Source of the DNA: Rhizobium sp. BK376
GTDB taxonomy: Bacteria > Pseudomonadota > Alphaproteobacteria > Rhizobiales > Rhizobiaceae
Direction of reading: 5' to 3'
DNA length: 64,000 nucleotides
NCBI RefSeq assembly: GCF_004341625.1
Contig: NZ_SLZG01000023.1
Location: 1 to 64,000, forward strand
Part shown: piece after piece, positions 1-8,835 of the stretch
Numbering within the stretch: the first letter of the stretch is position 1
How the letters are laid out: each line of letters starts with the position of its first letter
Made by a program: the position numbers and the translations under genes
The notes under the pieces: model-generated
Database searches by the model: none
Told to the model about the DNA's origin: nothing
What the model saw: only the letters and a program-made list of their open reading frames with translations

Positions 1-141
1 GACAAGGCCGCTGAAAGAGTAGCACCGCGGCCCGTCTACACCCCAGCTATCGAGGATCGGCGGAAAAATTAGCGCTATTTCCGCACCCTGCTAAGTGGGA
101 TGCTGGAAAGGGTGATTTGCCAGCATCCCCGCAAGAACAAT

Positions 142-735
142 TCAACGATGGTGGATTTCAGTGCCCAGAACCTTCAGGCACTCCCGAATGAAGGCTGCAA
201 GCGCGGTCCAGCCCTTTGCGGATACCATGGTGCCGTCAACGTAGGCCTCCGTCGGCGACAGGTCGATATAGGTGCCCCCAGCAAGGGTTACTTCCGGCTC
301 GCAGGCACCCAGCGCGGCAACCTTCTTGCCGCGGACCACCCCATCCACCGCGATGAGAATCTGCACGCCGTGGCAGATGGTGAAGATCGGCTTTTGCGTC
401 TCGTGAAAGTGGCGGACAATCGACTGAATGCGCTTGTCGGTGCGGATATATTCAGGACCACGGCCCCCAGCACAGTAGACAGCGTCATACTGACCGAGCT
501 GGGTCTCGGCCTCAGCGAACGTCTTGTTGATCAGGGCAAAGTGACCGAGCTTTTCGGTGTAGGTCTGGTCCCCTTCGAAGTCATGCAGCGACGTCTTGAT
601 CAGGTCGCCGGCCTTTTTGTCGGGGCAGACAACATGGACCGTGTGCCCCACCGCTTCCATGGCCTGCTGGTAAACAAAGATTTCGTATTCTTCGGTGAAC
701 TCACCGGTCAGCATTAGTATCTTCTTGCCTGGCAT
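142..735 (-). CDS. DJ-1/PfpI family protein
   Basis: A 197-residue class I glutamine amidotransferase-like protein. The family signs are an N-terminal strand followed by GEFTEEYE, the GGRGPEY loop near residues 90-96, and the nucleophile elbow ICHGVQ with Cys121 followed by His122. DJ-1/PfpI members include glyoxalase/deglycase-like enzymes, chaperones and peptidases, and sequence alone does not separate these. It lies last in the minus-strand operon GntR, ATPase, permease, binding protein, this gene, 62 bases after the binding-protein gene. That position suggests an accessory role such as aldehyde detoxification, since the divergent operon makes an alcohol and an aldehyde dehydrogenase. That role is inferred. 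The start codon follows a GGAGGA box. Family call is firm, substrate unknown. Confidence 0.85.
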   Translation of the reverse strand: MPGKKILMLTGEFTEEYEIFVYQQAMEAVGHTVHVVCPDKKAGDLIKTSLHDFEGDQTYTEKLGHFALINKTFAEAETQLGQYDAVYCAGGRGPEYIRTDKRIQSIVRHFHETQKPIFTICHGVQILIAVDGVVRGKKVAALGACEPEVTLAGGTYIDLSPTEAYVDGTMVSAKGWTALAAFIRECLKVLGTEIHHR

Positions 736-797
736 CGACTATCCTCCTCTTTGCACTGTCGATGTGAGGACGGCATCGCCGTCCCCACTGTGGTTGT

Positions 798-1748
798 TTA
801 GAATGGTGAATCGGGGAAATAGTATTCCTTCGCATTCGCCTGCGTGATCAAGGGAGCGTCGAGCTTCACCGCACCACGCACGGGAGCCTGTCCGACGAAC
901 TGAGCCGCCGTCAGGTAAATCGCCGTCTTGATCATCGACGGGGGGTAGGGCGTCTCCACGGGCGTCACTGCGTCGCCGTCGATAACCTTCTTGACAATGT
1001 CCTTCATGCCATTGCCGCCAAGAGCGAGTTTGATGTCCTTGCGGCCGGACTCCTTGATGGCCTCAAGGACGCCGAGCAGCATGTCATCATCATTGGCCCA
1101 GACCGCATCAATATGCGGATACTTGGCAAGGTAGTCCTGCATCAACTTGAACGCCTCATCACTGTTCCAGTGAGCGTACTGCATGTCGAGCACCTTGATG
1201 CCGGTGTCCTTGATCGCATCCTGGAATCCCTTGATGCGCTCGTCGTCGATGACCGTCGGAATGCCCCGCAGCACAACGATGTCGCCCTTACCGCTAAGCT
1301 TGTCGATCATGTACTTGGCGGTGTTCCGGCCAACGGCGATATTGTCGCCGGCAACGTAGAGACCTTGGATGGATGGATCTGTCAGGCCGCGGTCCACGAC
1401 AGTGATAAATGTGCCTTTCTCCTTGATCGCTTTGACCGGCTCGGTCAGCTCCTCGGAGGAATAGGGCAGAATAACAAGCGCATCGATTTTGCCAGAACCC
1501 GACAGGTCCTCGATCGCGGAGACCTGGTCGCTTGCCGATGGCGACGTCTTCACCGTGACATGAAGACCGGGGAACGCGGCATTGATTTCCTTGGCCGCCA
1601 TCTGGGCATGGTAGACGACACCTGCTGTCCAGCCATGGTCTGCTGCCGGAATGGAGACCGCGATCTCCTTCTTGTCTGCGGCCAGGACATGGCTTGTCGT
1701 TAGCAGCGAGCCGAGTGCGACCGCCGCCATCCATTTCTTCACTAACAT
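798..1748 (-). CDS. Sugar ABC transporter periplasmic binding protein
   Basis: A 316-residue RbsB-like solute receptor of the Peripla_BP_4 type. The first 23 or so residues form a Sec signal peptide (MLVKKWMAAVALG, ending SHVLA before ADKK). The mature part has the hinge motifs of sugar receptors: IAVSIPAADHGWTAG at the start, VVDRGL in the middle, VWANDDDMLLG for the second lobe, and a C-terminal YYFPDSPF tail common in this family. It captures a sugar or polyol in the periplasm and passes it to the permease at 1810-2802. Its start is 61 bases after the permease stop, behind a GGGAGGAG ribosome site. The ligand cannot be named. The linked alcohol and aldehyde dehydrogenases hint at a polyol or hydroxy compound, which is inference. 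Confidence 0.9.
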   Translation of the reverse strand: MLVKKWMAAVALGSLLTTSHVLAADKKEIAVSIPAADHGWTAGVVYHAQMAAKEINAAFPGLHVTVKTSPSASDQVSAIEDLSGSGKIDALVILPYSSEELTEPVKAIKEKGTFITVVDRGLTDPSIQGLYVAGDNIAVGRNTAKYMIDKLSGKGDIVVLRGIPTVIDDERIKGFQDAIKDTGIKVLDMQYAHWNSDEAFKLMQDYLAKYPHIDAVWANDDDMLLGVLEAIKESGRKDIKLALGGNGMKDIVKKVIDGDAVTPVETPYPPSMIKTAIYLTAAQFVGQAPVRGAVKLDAPLITQANAKEYYFPDSPF

Positions 1749-1809
1749 TGATTGACTCCTCCCAAGAGTGGACCGTTTGCGATCAGTACCCGTGCGGTCC
1801 GGACACAGG

Positions 1810-2802
1810 CTATTTCGAGAACCTTTGTATGAGCATGGCGATGATGATGATGACGCCCTGTACCCCCGACACGAGGTATTCGGACACGTAGTTCGACAGG
1901 ACCATCAGATTGGCGATCAGCTCCAGTATAACCGCACCGGCAACCGTCCCCCAGATATGTCCTTTGCCCCCGCGCAGTGCCGTTCCGCCGATAACGACCG
2001 AAGTGATGACCTGCAACTCCCAAAGCAGTCCCGTCGTTGGCGTGGCCGCTCCTAGGCGCGGTATGTAACAGATCGCGGCGATCGCAACGCAGATCCCCTG
2101 GATGGCATAGGCGATGGTACGGGTGCTGATGATGGAAATGCCGGAGTAGCGGGCGACGTCTTCGTTCGCACCCACGGCCGCGCAGCGACGCCCGTATTTC
2201 AAGCGATAAAGGATGACGGAAGCGACAAGCGCGGCTGCGACCGAAATCACAATCGGAACAGGAATGCCGAGGAAGGACCCGAAATAGACCGGACGGTAGG
2301 CTTCCCGCAATGAGCGGTCGATCGGGATGGTGCCGCCATCCGTCAGGTAGGTGATCAACGCCCGGAATATTCCCATCGTCCCGAGTGTCGCGATGAATGG
2401 CTCGATCTTTCCCACTGTTACGATGAGGCCGTTCAAGAGGCCACAGAGCAGGCCGACGATCAGCGCGACGCCCATGCCTGCGGGGATCGCCCAACCCTGG
2501 AGGGTGGGTGCCATCGCATTCATGAACATGATGGTGATGCCTGTGATAAAGGCGGCCATCGAACCGACAGACAGATCGAGACCTCCAGATGAGATCACGA
2601 AAGTCGCGCCAACGGCAATGATCGCGATAAACGCGCTGCGTGTGATGACGTTGCTGAGATTTGTGGCAGCCAGAAAGTCTGGGTTGACGGCAAAGCCGAT
2701 GATGAGGAGAGCACAGAGCGCGAGAAATGGCCCCGTATCGGCCCAGCTGATGCTCCACGCCCTCTCTCGCCCGAGTGCCCCCGGGCTCGTAATCATTGTC
2801 AT
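1810..2802 (-). CDS. Sugar ABC transporter permease (RbsC type)
   Basis: A 330-residue integral membrane protein of the ribose/xylose permease family. Hydrophobic segments run through almost its whole length. The signature stretch near residues 70-80, ISSGGLDLSVGS, is the well-known conserved part of RbsC/XylH-like proteins, and the region GGTALRGGKGHIWGT near the C terminus is the usual cytoplasmic coupling region. Two copies should form the transmembrane channel with the ATPase encoded just upstream. Its start codon overlaps the stop of the ATPase gene by four bases, so translation is probably coupled. Family is certain, substrate is not. Confidence 0.92.
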   Translation of the reverse strand: MTMITSPGALGRERAWSISWADTGPFLALCALLIIGFAVNPDFLAATNLSNVITRSAFIAIIAVGATFVISSGGLDLSVGSMAAFITGITIMFMNAMAPTLQGWAIPAGMGVALIVGLLCGLLNGLIVTVGKIEPFIATLGTMGIFRALITYLTDGGTIPIDRSLREAYRPVYFGSFLGIPVPIVISVAAALVASVILYRLKYGRRCAAVGANEDVARYSGISIISTRTIAYAIQGICVAIAAICYIPRLGAATPTTGLLWELQVITSVVIGGTALRGGKGHIWGTVAGAVILELIANLMVLSNYVSEYLVSGVQGVIIIIAMLIQRFSK

Positions 2803-4382
2803 GACAGTCCTCCCATTCCGCCGCGATCAGTCGTTGCAAGCAACGCTATGTTGCTCTCGGTCATATCCTTGCCGCTCAGTTCGCCATTGATCTGCCCCTC
2901 CCGCATCACCAGGATCCTGTCGCAGATCCCAATTAGTTCCTGCATCTCCGACGAGATGACGATGCAGGATTTTCCTTCGGAAACCAGCTTCTGGATGAAG
3001 GCGTAGATTTGCGCCTTGTTGGCAATATCGATCCCGCGTGTGGGCTCGTCGATGATGACGATGGCCGGATCGGAGAGCAGTACCTTCGCAAGCAACAGCT
3101 TTTGCTGATTGCCTCCGGAGAGCTGCCCCGCCTTGACACGCCGGCTCTTGATCCGGATGTCGTAGTGTTCAACCTCTTCATCGAGCAACGCATCTTCGCG
3201 TCGGCGGCGGATATGAAGGCCGGGATTGAGACGGTTTAGTGCGGAAAGCGTTAAGTTCGGCGCAAGGCGTTCCTGCAAGAGCAGGCCTTTTCCCTTGCGG
3301 TCTTCGGTCAGATAGCCGATCCCAGCGTCGATCGCTTCCCTTTGGGAGCGCAGATGAACAGGCGCGCCCTTGAGCATGACCTTGGCGGTTGCTGGCCGCA
3401 GGCCGACGAGGCCCTCAAACAGCTCCGTGCGGCCTGACCCGATCATTCCAGCAAAGCCAAGCACCTCGCCCTTACGTGCGACAAACGAGACGTTCCTGGC
3501 GTAGCCTGGAACAACGGCGTCTCGTACCTCGAAGATGACGTCGCCGTTGGTGTCGCCCCCCTTCGGCGGATAGAGCGTCGCAAGTTCGCGGCCAACCATC
3601 AGACGGGCCATGTCCATCTGGGAGAGCGTTTTTCCGCAATAGGTTCCGATCAATTTGCCGTCGCGCAGAACCGTAACGCGGTCGGCAAGTCTTTCGACTT
3701 CCTCAAGACGGTGGCTGATGTAGAGAATGGCGATGCCCCGTGCCTTCAGACGTTCGATAATCGTAATGAGGCGTTCGACTTCGGGCCCGGTAAGAACAGC
3801 GGTTGGCTCGTCGAAGATCACCACCCGATGCTCCTCCAGGAGCGCGCGTCCAATCTGGACCATTTGCCGGTCAGCGAGTGCCAAATCACGAACCAAGGCA
3901 GAGGGCGATGCGTCGCACCCGATATCTTCAAGGAGTTCGCGCGTGCGGCGCTTCATGGTCCGATCGTCGATGAAGCCTCCTCGGGTGACTTCTCGCCCGA
4001 GAAAGAGGTTTTCCGCCACGGTCAACGCCTCCGCCAAGAGGATTTCCTGGTGGACGAGAACAATTCCCGCCGCTTCGGCCTGGTGCGGTCTTGAAAAATG
4101 CACCGGCTGGCCGTCGATGAGAAGACGGCCGCCAGTCGGCTCGACGTAGCCCGCCAGGAGCCGCATCAGTGTCGATTTGCCGGCACCGTTTTCGCCGATG
4201 ATCGCGTGAATTTCGCCCGGGAGAATGTCCATCACCACGTCCGTCAAAACCGTTACAGGACCGTAGCGTTTGACGAGGCCATCGGCCCGAATGACCGGCT
4301 GCTCCTTGCCCTTCGCCGGCGATCCGACGATGGAGAGTTTGCTTGCTGTTTCGACGGTGGTGGCGGACATGACGACACTCAT
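2799..4382 (-). CDS. Sugar ABC transporter ATP-binding protein, tandem domain
   Basis: A 527-residue RbsA-type protein with two fused nucleotide-binding domains. The first domain has Walker A GENGAGKST at residues 63-71 and a DEPTAVL Walker B region. The second has the degenerate P-loop GMIGSGRTE, a full LSGGNQQKL signature and DEPTRGID. An asymmetric pair like this, with one site degenerate, is normal for the family. It energises uptake through the permease at 1810-2802. The gene starts within the last four bases of the GntR regulator gene, so the regulator leads its own transport operon. A second Met at residue 5 is an alternative start. Confidence 0.93.
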   Translation of the reverse strand: MSVVMSATTVETASKLSIVGSPAKGKEQPVIRADGLVKRYGPVTVLTDVVMDILPGEIHAIIGENGAGKSTLMRLLAGYVEPTGGRLLIDGQPVHFSRPHQAEAAGIVLVHQEILLAEALTVAENLFLGREVTRGGFIDDRTMKRRTRELLEDIGCDASPSALVRDLALADRQMVQIGRALLEEHRVVIFDEPTAVLTGPEVERLITIIERLKARGIAILYISHRLEEVERLADRVTVLRDGKLIGTYCGKTLSQMDMARLMVGRELATLYPPKGGDTNGDVIFEVRDAVVPGYARNVSFVARKGEVLGFAGMIGSGRTELFEGLVGLRPATAKVMLKGAPVHLRSQREAIDAGIGYLTEDRKGKGLLLQERLAPNLTLSALNRLNPGLHIRRRREDALLDEEVEHYDIRIKSRRVKAGQLSGGNQQKLLLAKVLLSDPAIVIIDEPTRGIDIANKAQIYAFIQKLVSEGKSCIVISSEMQELIGICDRILVMREGQINGELSGKDMTESNIALLATTDRGGMGGLS

Positions 4383-5077
4383 TCGAACGCGGGGAGAAGA
4401 CGGTCGCGCGACTGCTCGATGTGACGCCGCATGGCCGCGGCCGCTTTGTCTGAGCTCCCGCTTGCAAAGGCAGCCAGGATCTCTTCGTGTTCGTCGAGCG
4501 CCTCTTCAGTGACCCTTGAATGAAACATCAATCGGAAGATGTGGAAGTGGGTATGCTGGAAGCCAAGAGTTTCCCTTATCAGCTCATTGCCAGCGATCTC
4601 CATGATCCTGTCGTGAAAAACGGCATCCTGACGGGCGAACGTCGAATACCGAAGTCGCTCATCCTTGCCTTCTCGCCTGGCCATCACCCCGGCAGCTTCC
4701 TGCAGTGCTTTGAGTTTGTCCTCATCCATCAAGGCGGCTGCCTTTGCTGACGCGTCAGGCTCAAGAAGCAGACGCAATTCGTAAAGCTCGTCGAAACGCC
4801 GCCGGCTGATCTGCGGTGCTGCGCGGTATCCGACCAAATGCGTCTTGACGACCAGACCTTCGCCTTCGAGCCGTCCCAGAGCCTCGCGGATCGGGGTATG
4901 AGAGACGTTGAACTCCTTGACGAGACTGTCGACGGTGATCCGTGAACCAGGGATCATCTGCAGCGACATCAGCTGCGCGTAGATCGCCTCGTAGACCTCG
5001 TTCGCAAGGCTATTTGGTCGTGAAATTGGGCCGCTTCCAGCGCGAACAAGTGGGGCGGGCATGGGTGAGTTCTGCAT
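4379..5077 (-). CDS. GntR family regulator with FCD domain
   Basis: A FadR-type regulator of about 232 residues. The N terminus carries a winged helix with the recognition helix around VSHTPIREALGRLEGEG. The C-terminal half is an all-helical FCD ligand domain with the metal-type pattern FARQDAVFHDRIMEIAGN and a late HEEIL. I start it at the ATG at 5077, which has an AGAGG box six bases upstream, rather than at the in-frame GTG 33 bases earlier. It heads the sugar ABC operon and lies back to back with the alcohol dehydrogenase operon, so it most likely represses both until an intermediate binds the FCD domain. The ligand is unknown. Confidence 0.9.
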   Translation of the reverse strand: MQNSPMPAPLVRAGSGPISRPNSLANEVYEAIYAQLMSLQMIPGSRITVDSLVKEFNVSHTPIREALGRLEGEGLVVKTHLVGYRAAPQISRRRFDELYELRLLLEPDASAKAAALMDEDKLKALQEAAGVMARREGKDERLRYSTFARQDAVFHDRIMEIAGNELIRETLGFQHTHFHIFRLMFHSRVTEEALDEHEEILAAFASGSSDKAAAAMRRHIEQSRDRLLPAFE

Positions 5078-5135
5078 GGTTTTCCTCTTGACAGGACCAA
5101 CGACTAACACGATGCTTCGGGTAATTCAATCCCAT

Positions 5136-5147
5136 ATCATATACGAT
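5136..5147. promoter_or_regulatory. Candidate GntR operator
   Basis: The near-palindrome ATCATATACGAT lies in the 136-base divergent gap between the GntR gene and the alcohol dehydrogenase gene. It differs from its reverse complement at two positions. AT-rich palindromes of this size are typical FCD-type GntR sites. Only one copy is seen, so support is modest. Confidence 0.35.
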
Positions 5148-5213
5148 TTTATCTCGGACATGATATTGGCTTGTTTCGAGCGCGCGCCGAGGGGCGATAG
5201 GGGAGGGAATGAC

Positions 5214-6440
5214 ATGACGATTTTTGCAGGGCTAAGGCTGCCACGCGAGATAGTCTTCGGTGCCGGGCAACGACATGCCTTGCCGGCCATCGCAAGGCGG
5301 CTCGGCGAGAGGGCGTTCGTGTGCACCGATGAACGCTTCGCTGCCACAGAGACGTTTCAGACAATGATACAGGCGTTGCGTGCGGCAGGTCTGAAGGTGC
5401 ACGTATTCGACCGAGTTCTTGCCGATGTGCCACGAGACTCGGTTACCGCCTGTATCGAGGGGGCCGCTTCATTTAATCCCCAAATGGTTATCGGCGTTGG
5501 CGGCGGTAGCTGCATGGACATGGCAAAATGCGCAGCACTTCTCCTGAGCCACGGCGGCGCTTTGCAAGACTACTACGGCGAGCTAAAAGTTCCTGGTCCC
5601 ATCCTTCCTGTGATTGCAGTCCCCACCACCGCGGGAACCGGCTCCGAGGTAACGCCAGTTGCGGTGGTTTCCGATCCAGACAAGACATTGAAGGTTGGTA
5701 TTTCCAGCCCTCATCTCATTGCCACGACCGCGCTCTGCGATCCTGACCTGACGGTGACATGCCCACCTGGCCTGACGGCGATTGCAGGCGCAGACGCCCT
5801 GACCCACGCGGTCGAAGCCTACACAACCTCGCGAAAACAGGCGGATCATGTGCTGTTCCAGGAACGCGTCTTTGTCGGCAAGAACGAGTTGACTGATCAT
5901 TTTGCTCTGATGGCCATGCGATTATTGGGTCGGAGCCTTGAAAAGGCAGTTCTCAATGGGGCAGACGAGGTTGCGCGCAGCGAGGTCATGCTGGGATCGC
6001 TCGCCGCCGGCTGCGCGTTCGGAACGGCCGGGACGGCGGCGGCCCACGCTATCCAATACCCGGTCGGCGCGTTGACGCACACGGCGCACGGCCTTGGGGT
6101 GGCAACAGTCCTACCCTATGTCATGACTTACAATCTTAAGGTCGCGGTTGCCGAATTCGCTAGCATAGCAAGAATTCTCGGGCTGGAAGACAAAGGCCGA
6201 ACGCAGGAGGAAATGGCCGGTGCCGCCATATCCGAAGTTGTGCGGCTTTTTAAGGCGATCGGAATCACGGGGTCGCTAGCAGATCTCGGTCTTGAAGCAG
6301 ACAAGATCGAATGGACCGCCCAGCAGGCTCTCGGCATAGGCAGACTAATCAACAATAATCCGCGGCCCCTCGATCTGACCTCGATGAGGCGTCTGGTCGA
6401 AGCGGCCTATCACGGCAATCTCGCCGCATCGGCAATGTAA
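5214..6440 (+). CDS. Iron-containing alcohol dehydrogenase
   Basis: A 408-residue group III alcohol dehydrogenase. Seen features are the NAD(P)-binding GVGGGSCMDMAK stretch near residue 97, the VPTTAGTGSE motif, GADALTHAVEAY with the first metal His, and HGLGVATVLPYVM with a later His ligand. This layout fits enzymes that oxidise short diols or reduce maleylacetate-like substrates. I start it at 5214 because GGGAGGGA lies just upstream and the protein then begins at the usual family point (MTIFAGLRLPREIVFG); the open frame extends further 5' without homology. It is followed 18 bases later by an aldehyde dehydrogenase, so the pair probably turns an alcohol into an acid. Confidence 0.9.
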   Translation: MTIFAGLRLPREIVFGAGQRHALPAIARRLGERAFVCTDERFAATETFQTMIQALRAAGLKVHVFDRVLADVPRDSVTACIEGAASFNPQMVIGVGGGSCMDMAKCAALLLSHGGALQDYYGELKVPGPILPVIAVPTTAGTGSEVTPVAVVSDPDKTLKVGISSPHLIATTALCDPDLTVTCPPGLTAIAGADALTHAVEAYTTSRKQADHVLFQERVFVGKNELTDHFALMAMRLLGRSLEKAVLNGADEVARSEVMLGSLAAGCAFGTAGTAAAHAIQYPVGALTHTAHGLGVATVLPYVMTYNLKVAVAEFASIARILGLEDKGRTQEEMAGAAISEVVRLFKAIGITGSLADLGLEADKIEWTAQQALGIGRLINNNPRPLDLTSMRRLVEAAYHGNLAASAM

Positions 6441-6458
6441 GATCGACAGGAGTGCATC

Positions 6459-7943
6459 ATGGACCTTTCCAATCCTAACCTCACTGCCGAGGAGCAGGAC
6501 CGTCTCAGTGCCATCACTCGCGGCCTCTATATTGGCGGTGATTGGCTTTCGTCGCAAAAAGGGCAAACCATAGCCGTCATCGATCCGGCGACGGAGACGA
6601 TCATTGTCCATGTCCACGATGCGACCCCTGCCGACGGAATTCGCGCCGTGGAGGCCGCGTCTACGGCCGCAAAGAGATGGCGGCAGACGTCTCCACGCGA
6701 TCGTTCCGAGATCTTGCGACGGTGCTTCGAACTCATGAAGGCGCGCTTGGAACCGCTTGCCCGTCTGATCTCTCTTGAAAATGGGAAAGCGCTGGGCGAC
6801 GCCCGATCCGAAGTCTCCTATGCCGCCGAGTTCTTCCGCTGGAACGCCGAAGAGGCCGTACGGATCTCAGGGGAATTCGCTACAGCCCCATCCGGCGCCA
6901 ACAGGATCATTGTCGATTATCAGCCGATCGGCATATGCCTTCTGATTACGCCGTGGAACTTCCCCGCAGCAATGGCAACGCGAAAGATCGCGCCGGCACT
7001 CGCTGCCGGCTGCACAGTCGTACTCAAGCCAGCGAGCGAAACGCCCTTGACAGCCTACGCACTCGCCGCGCTGTTCGAGGAAGCGGGCGTGCCGCCCGGT
7101 GTTGTCAACGTCGTCACGACCTCTGACCCCTCTTCATTGACAGCGGCAATACTGGCGGACCCGCGGGTAAGAAAGCTTTCCTTCACCGGATCGACCGGCG
7201 TCGGGCGGATATTGCTGGGCGAGGCGGCCAAGCACGTAATTTCCTGCTCGATGGAACTTGGCGGCAATGCGCCGTTTATCGTCTTTGATGACGCCGATCT
7301 GAATGTCGCCCTTGACGGTGCGATGATCGCCAAGATGCGGAATGCCGGCGAGGCATGCACGGCCGCCAATCGCATCTACGTTCAGTCTGGAATCTATGAC
7401 GCATTTGCTGCGGGCCTCGCCCAACGCATGTCTGCGCTCACCGTCGGACCGGGCCTGGATGAAGCGACGGTCTGTGGACCGATGATCACGGAGAAGGCGG
7501 TTGCGAAGATTGACCGGCTCGTCGAGGACGCCCGCAGGAAGGGAGCAGAGCTGCTTTGCGGCGGCGCGCGCGCAAACCGAAAAGGGTTCTACTACCTGCC
7601 AACCGTCCTCTCGCATGTACCGCCCAATGCGGAGATGGCCCGGGAGGAAATCTTCGGGCCAGTTGCCCCGCTGTCTCGCTTTGAAGATGAAGACGAGATT
7701 ATCGCTCGGGCAAACGATACTGAATACGGATTGTCCGCGTACGTCTTCACCCGTGACACTGTGCGCGGCATGCGCGTGGCAGGGCAGATCGAGGCGGGAA
7801 TGGTCGCGCTTAATCGCGGACTTGTGTCCGATCCAGCGGCTCCCTTTGGAGGCGTCAAACAAAGTGGCCTTGGCCGTGAGGGTGGGCAGCATCATGGGAT
7901 AGCGGAGTTCATGGAAGCCAAGTATATCGCAACCACCATCTAA
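6459..7943 (+). CDS. Aldehyde dehydrogenase, succinate-semialdehyde type
   Basis: A 494-residue NAD(P)-dependent aldehyde dehydrogenase. The visible signatures are PWNFPAAMATRKIAPALAAG, the cofactor loop FTGSTGVGR, the general base region MELGGNAP, and the nucleophile region NAGEACTAANR. The 15-residue FGGVKQSGLGREGG block near the C terminus is typical of GabD-like enzymes. It probably oxidises the aldehyde made by the preceding iron-dependent dehydrogenase. The next gene starts 10 bases after its stop, so the three plus-strand genes look like one operon. The GabD-like match does not prove succinate semialdehyde as substrate. Confidence 0.92.
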   Translation: MDLSNPNLTAEEQDRLSAITRGLYIGGDWLSSQKGQTIAVIDPATETIIVHVHDATPADGIRAVEAASTAAKRWRQTSPRDRSEILRRCFELMKARLEPLARLISLENGKALGDARSEVSYAAEFFRWNAEEAVRISGEFATAPSGANRIIVDYQPIGICLLITPWNFPAAMATRKIAPALAAGCTVVLKPASETPLTAYALAALFEEAGVPPGVVNVVTTSDPSSLTAAILADPRVRKLSFTGSTGVGRILLGEAAKHVISCSMELGGNAPFIVFDDADLNVALDGAMIAKMRNAGEACTAANRIYVQSGIYDAFAAGLAQRMSALTVGPGLDEATVCGPMITEKAVAKIDRLVEDARRKGAELLCGGARANRKGFYYLPTVLSHVPPNAEMAREEIFGPVAPLSRFEDEDEIIARANDTEYGLSAYVFTRDTVRGMRVAGQIEAGMVALNRGLVSDPAAPFGGVKQSGLGREGGQHHGIAEFMEAKYIATTI

Positions 7944-7953
7944 TGGAGGCAGC

Positions 7954-8775
7954 ATGCCGGAGACAGATCCTTTTCGCACGCGTGATCATGTCGCAAACTT
8001 CGACTCCATCGTGGAGGAGATGGTGTCCCGAAGCGCCGCCACTCGCGCAGCGCTTGAGATGGTCGCGGACGTTCGCTATGGAGAAGGGCAGGGCGAGACG
8101 CTCGATCTCTTTCTGCCGCCGCGGCCAGCAGCCGGCATGCCTGTCCATATCTTTATCCATGGCGGCTATTGGCGAATGTTCTCAAAAGATGACTATTCCT
8201 ACGTCGCCAGGACCGTCACGGAAGCGGGAGCGATCGCCGTCATCGTTGACTATGCCCTGATGCCGACCGTCACAATGCGCACGATCGTCGAACAGATCCT
8301 GCGCATGAGGGCTTGGACGGAAAGCAATATAAAGCAGTTCGGTGGCGACCCGCGTCTGACATCGGTGAGCGGCCATTCTGCGGGAGCGCATCTTGCCGCA
8401 TTTCTGTTTCGCAGGGATGCTGCACTGCCACAAATACGCTCGGCATTCCTGCTTGGGGGGATCTACGATCTAAAACCCTTGCAGACGTCGTTCCTCCGGA
8501 AAGAGATTGAGATCACCGACGACGACGTCGTCGCCTTCTCGCCAATTTCGTTCACGTACGATCCGTCGCCGAAAATAACGATCGTGGTCGGGGACAGGGA
8601 AACAGCACCGTTCCACCAGCAGGCTGAAGCTTTCACCGCTCTTCTGGTGGAACAGAGACTGCAAGCGGCCAAGATTGCTCTGCCCGAGAGTGACCACATG
8701 TCGAGCGTAAGGGATCTCGGCTTGCCGGGAACGGCGGCATCTCGGCTGCTTCTCCAAACCATCTCTAAGAGCTGA
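7954..8775 (+). CDS. Alpha/beta hydrolase, kynurenine formamidase-like
   Basis: A 273-residue serine hydrolase. The oxyanion-hole motif HGGYWRMF is near residue 69 and the nucleophile elbow SGHSAGAHLAA near residue 133. HGGxW followed by GHSAG is characteristic of the KynB-like/arylformamidase and hormone-sensitive-lipase-like group. A late His in SDHMSS near residue 249 could complete the triad. It is the third gene of the operon with the alcohol and aldehyde dehydrogenases, so it may open a lactone, ester or amide in the same pathway. No kynurenine pathway gene is nearby, so the formamidase name should not be taken as its function. Confidence 0.8.
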   Translation: MPETDPFRTRDHVANFDSIVEEMVSRSAATRAALEMVADVRYGEGQGETLDLFLPPRPAAGMPVHIFIHGGYWRMFSKDDYSYVARTVTEAGAIAVIVDYALMPTVTMRTIVEQILRMRAWTESNIKQFGGDPRLTSVSGHSAGAHLAAFLFRRDAALPQIRSAFLLGGIYDLKPLQTSFLRKEIEITDDDVVAFSPISFTYDPSPKITIVVGDRETAPFHQQAEAFTALLVEQRLQAAKIALPESDHMSSVRDLGLPGTAASRLLLQTISKS

Positions 8776-8835
8776 AGGAAACCCGATGATCTTCACAGGA
8801 TCACCGGCTGCCGATCACTTGGATTAGTCAGTGAT

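Noticed and set aside
60..100. GCGGAAA/TTTCCGC dyad after the DJ-1 gene
   Set aside because: Seven pairs around a long loop and no T run; it could be a terminator but is too weak to list.
8776..8835. Weak ATCACT/AGTGAT hairpin between convergent genes
   Set aside because: Six pairs with a ten-base loop and no T run do not support a terminator.
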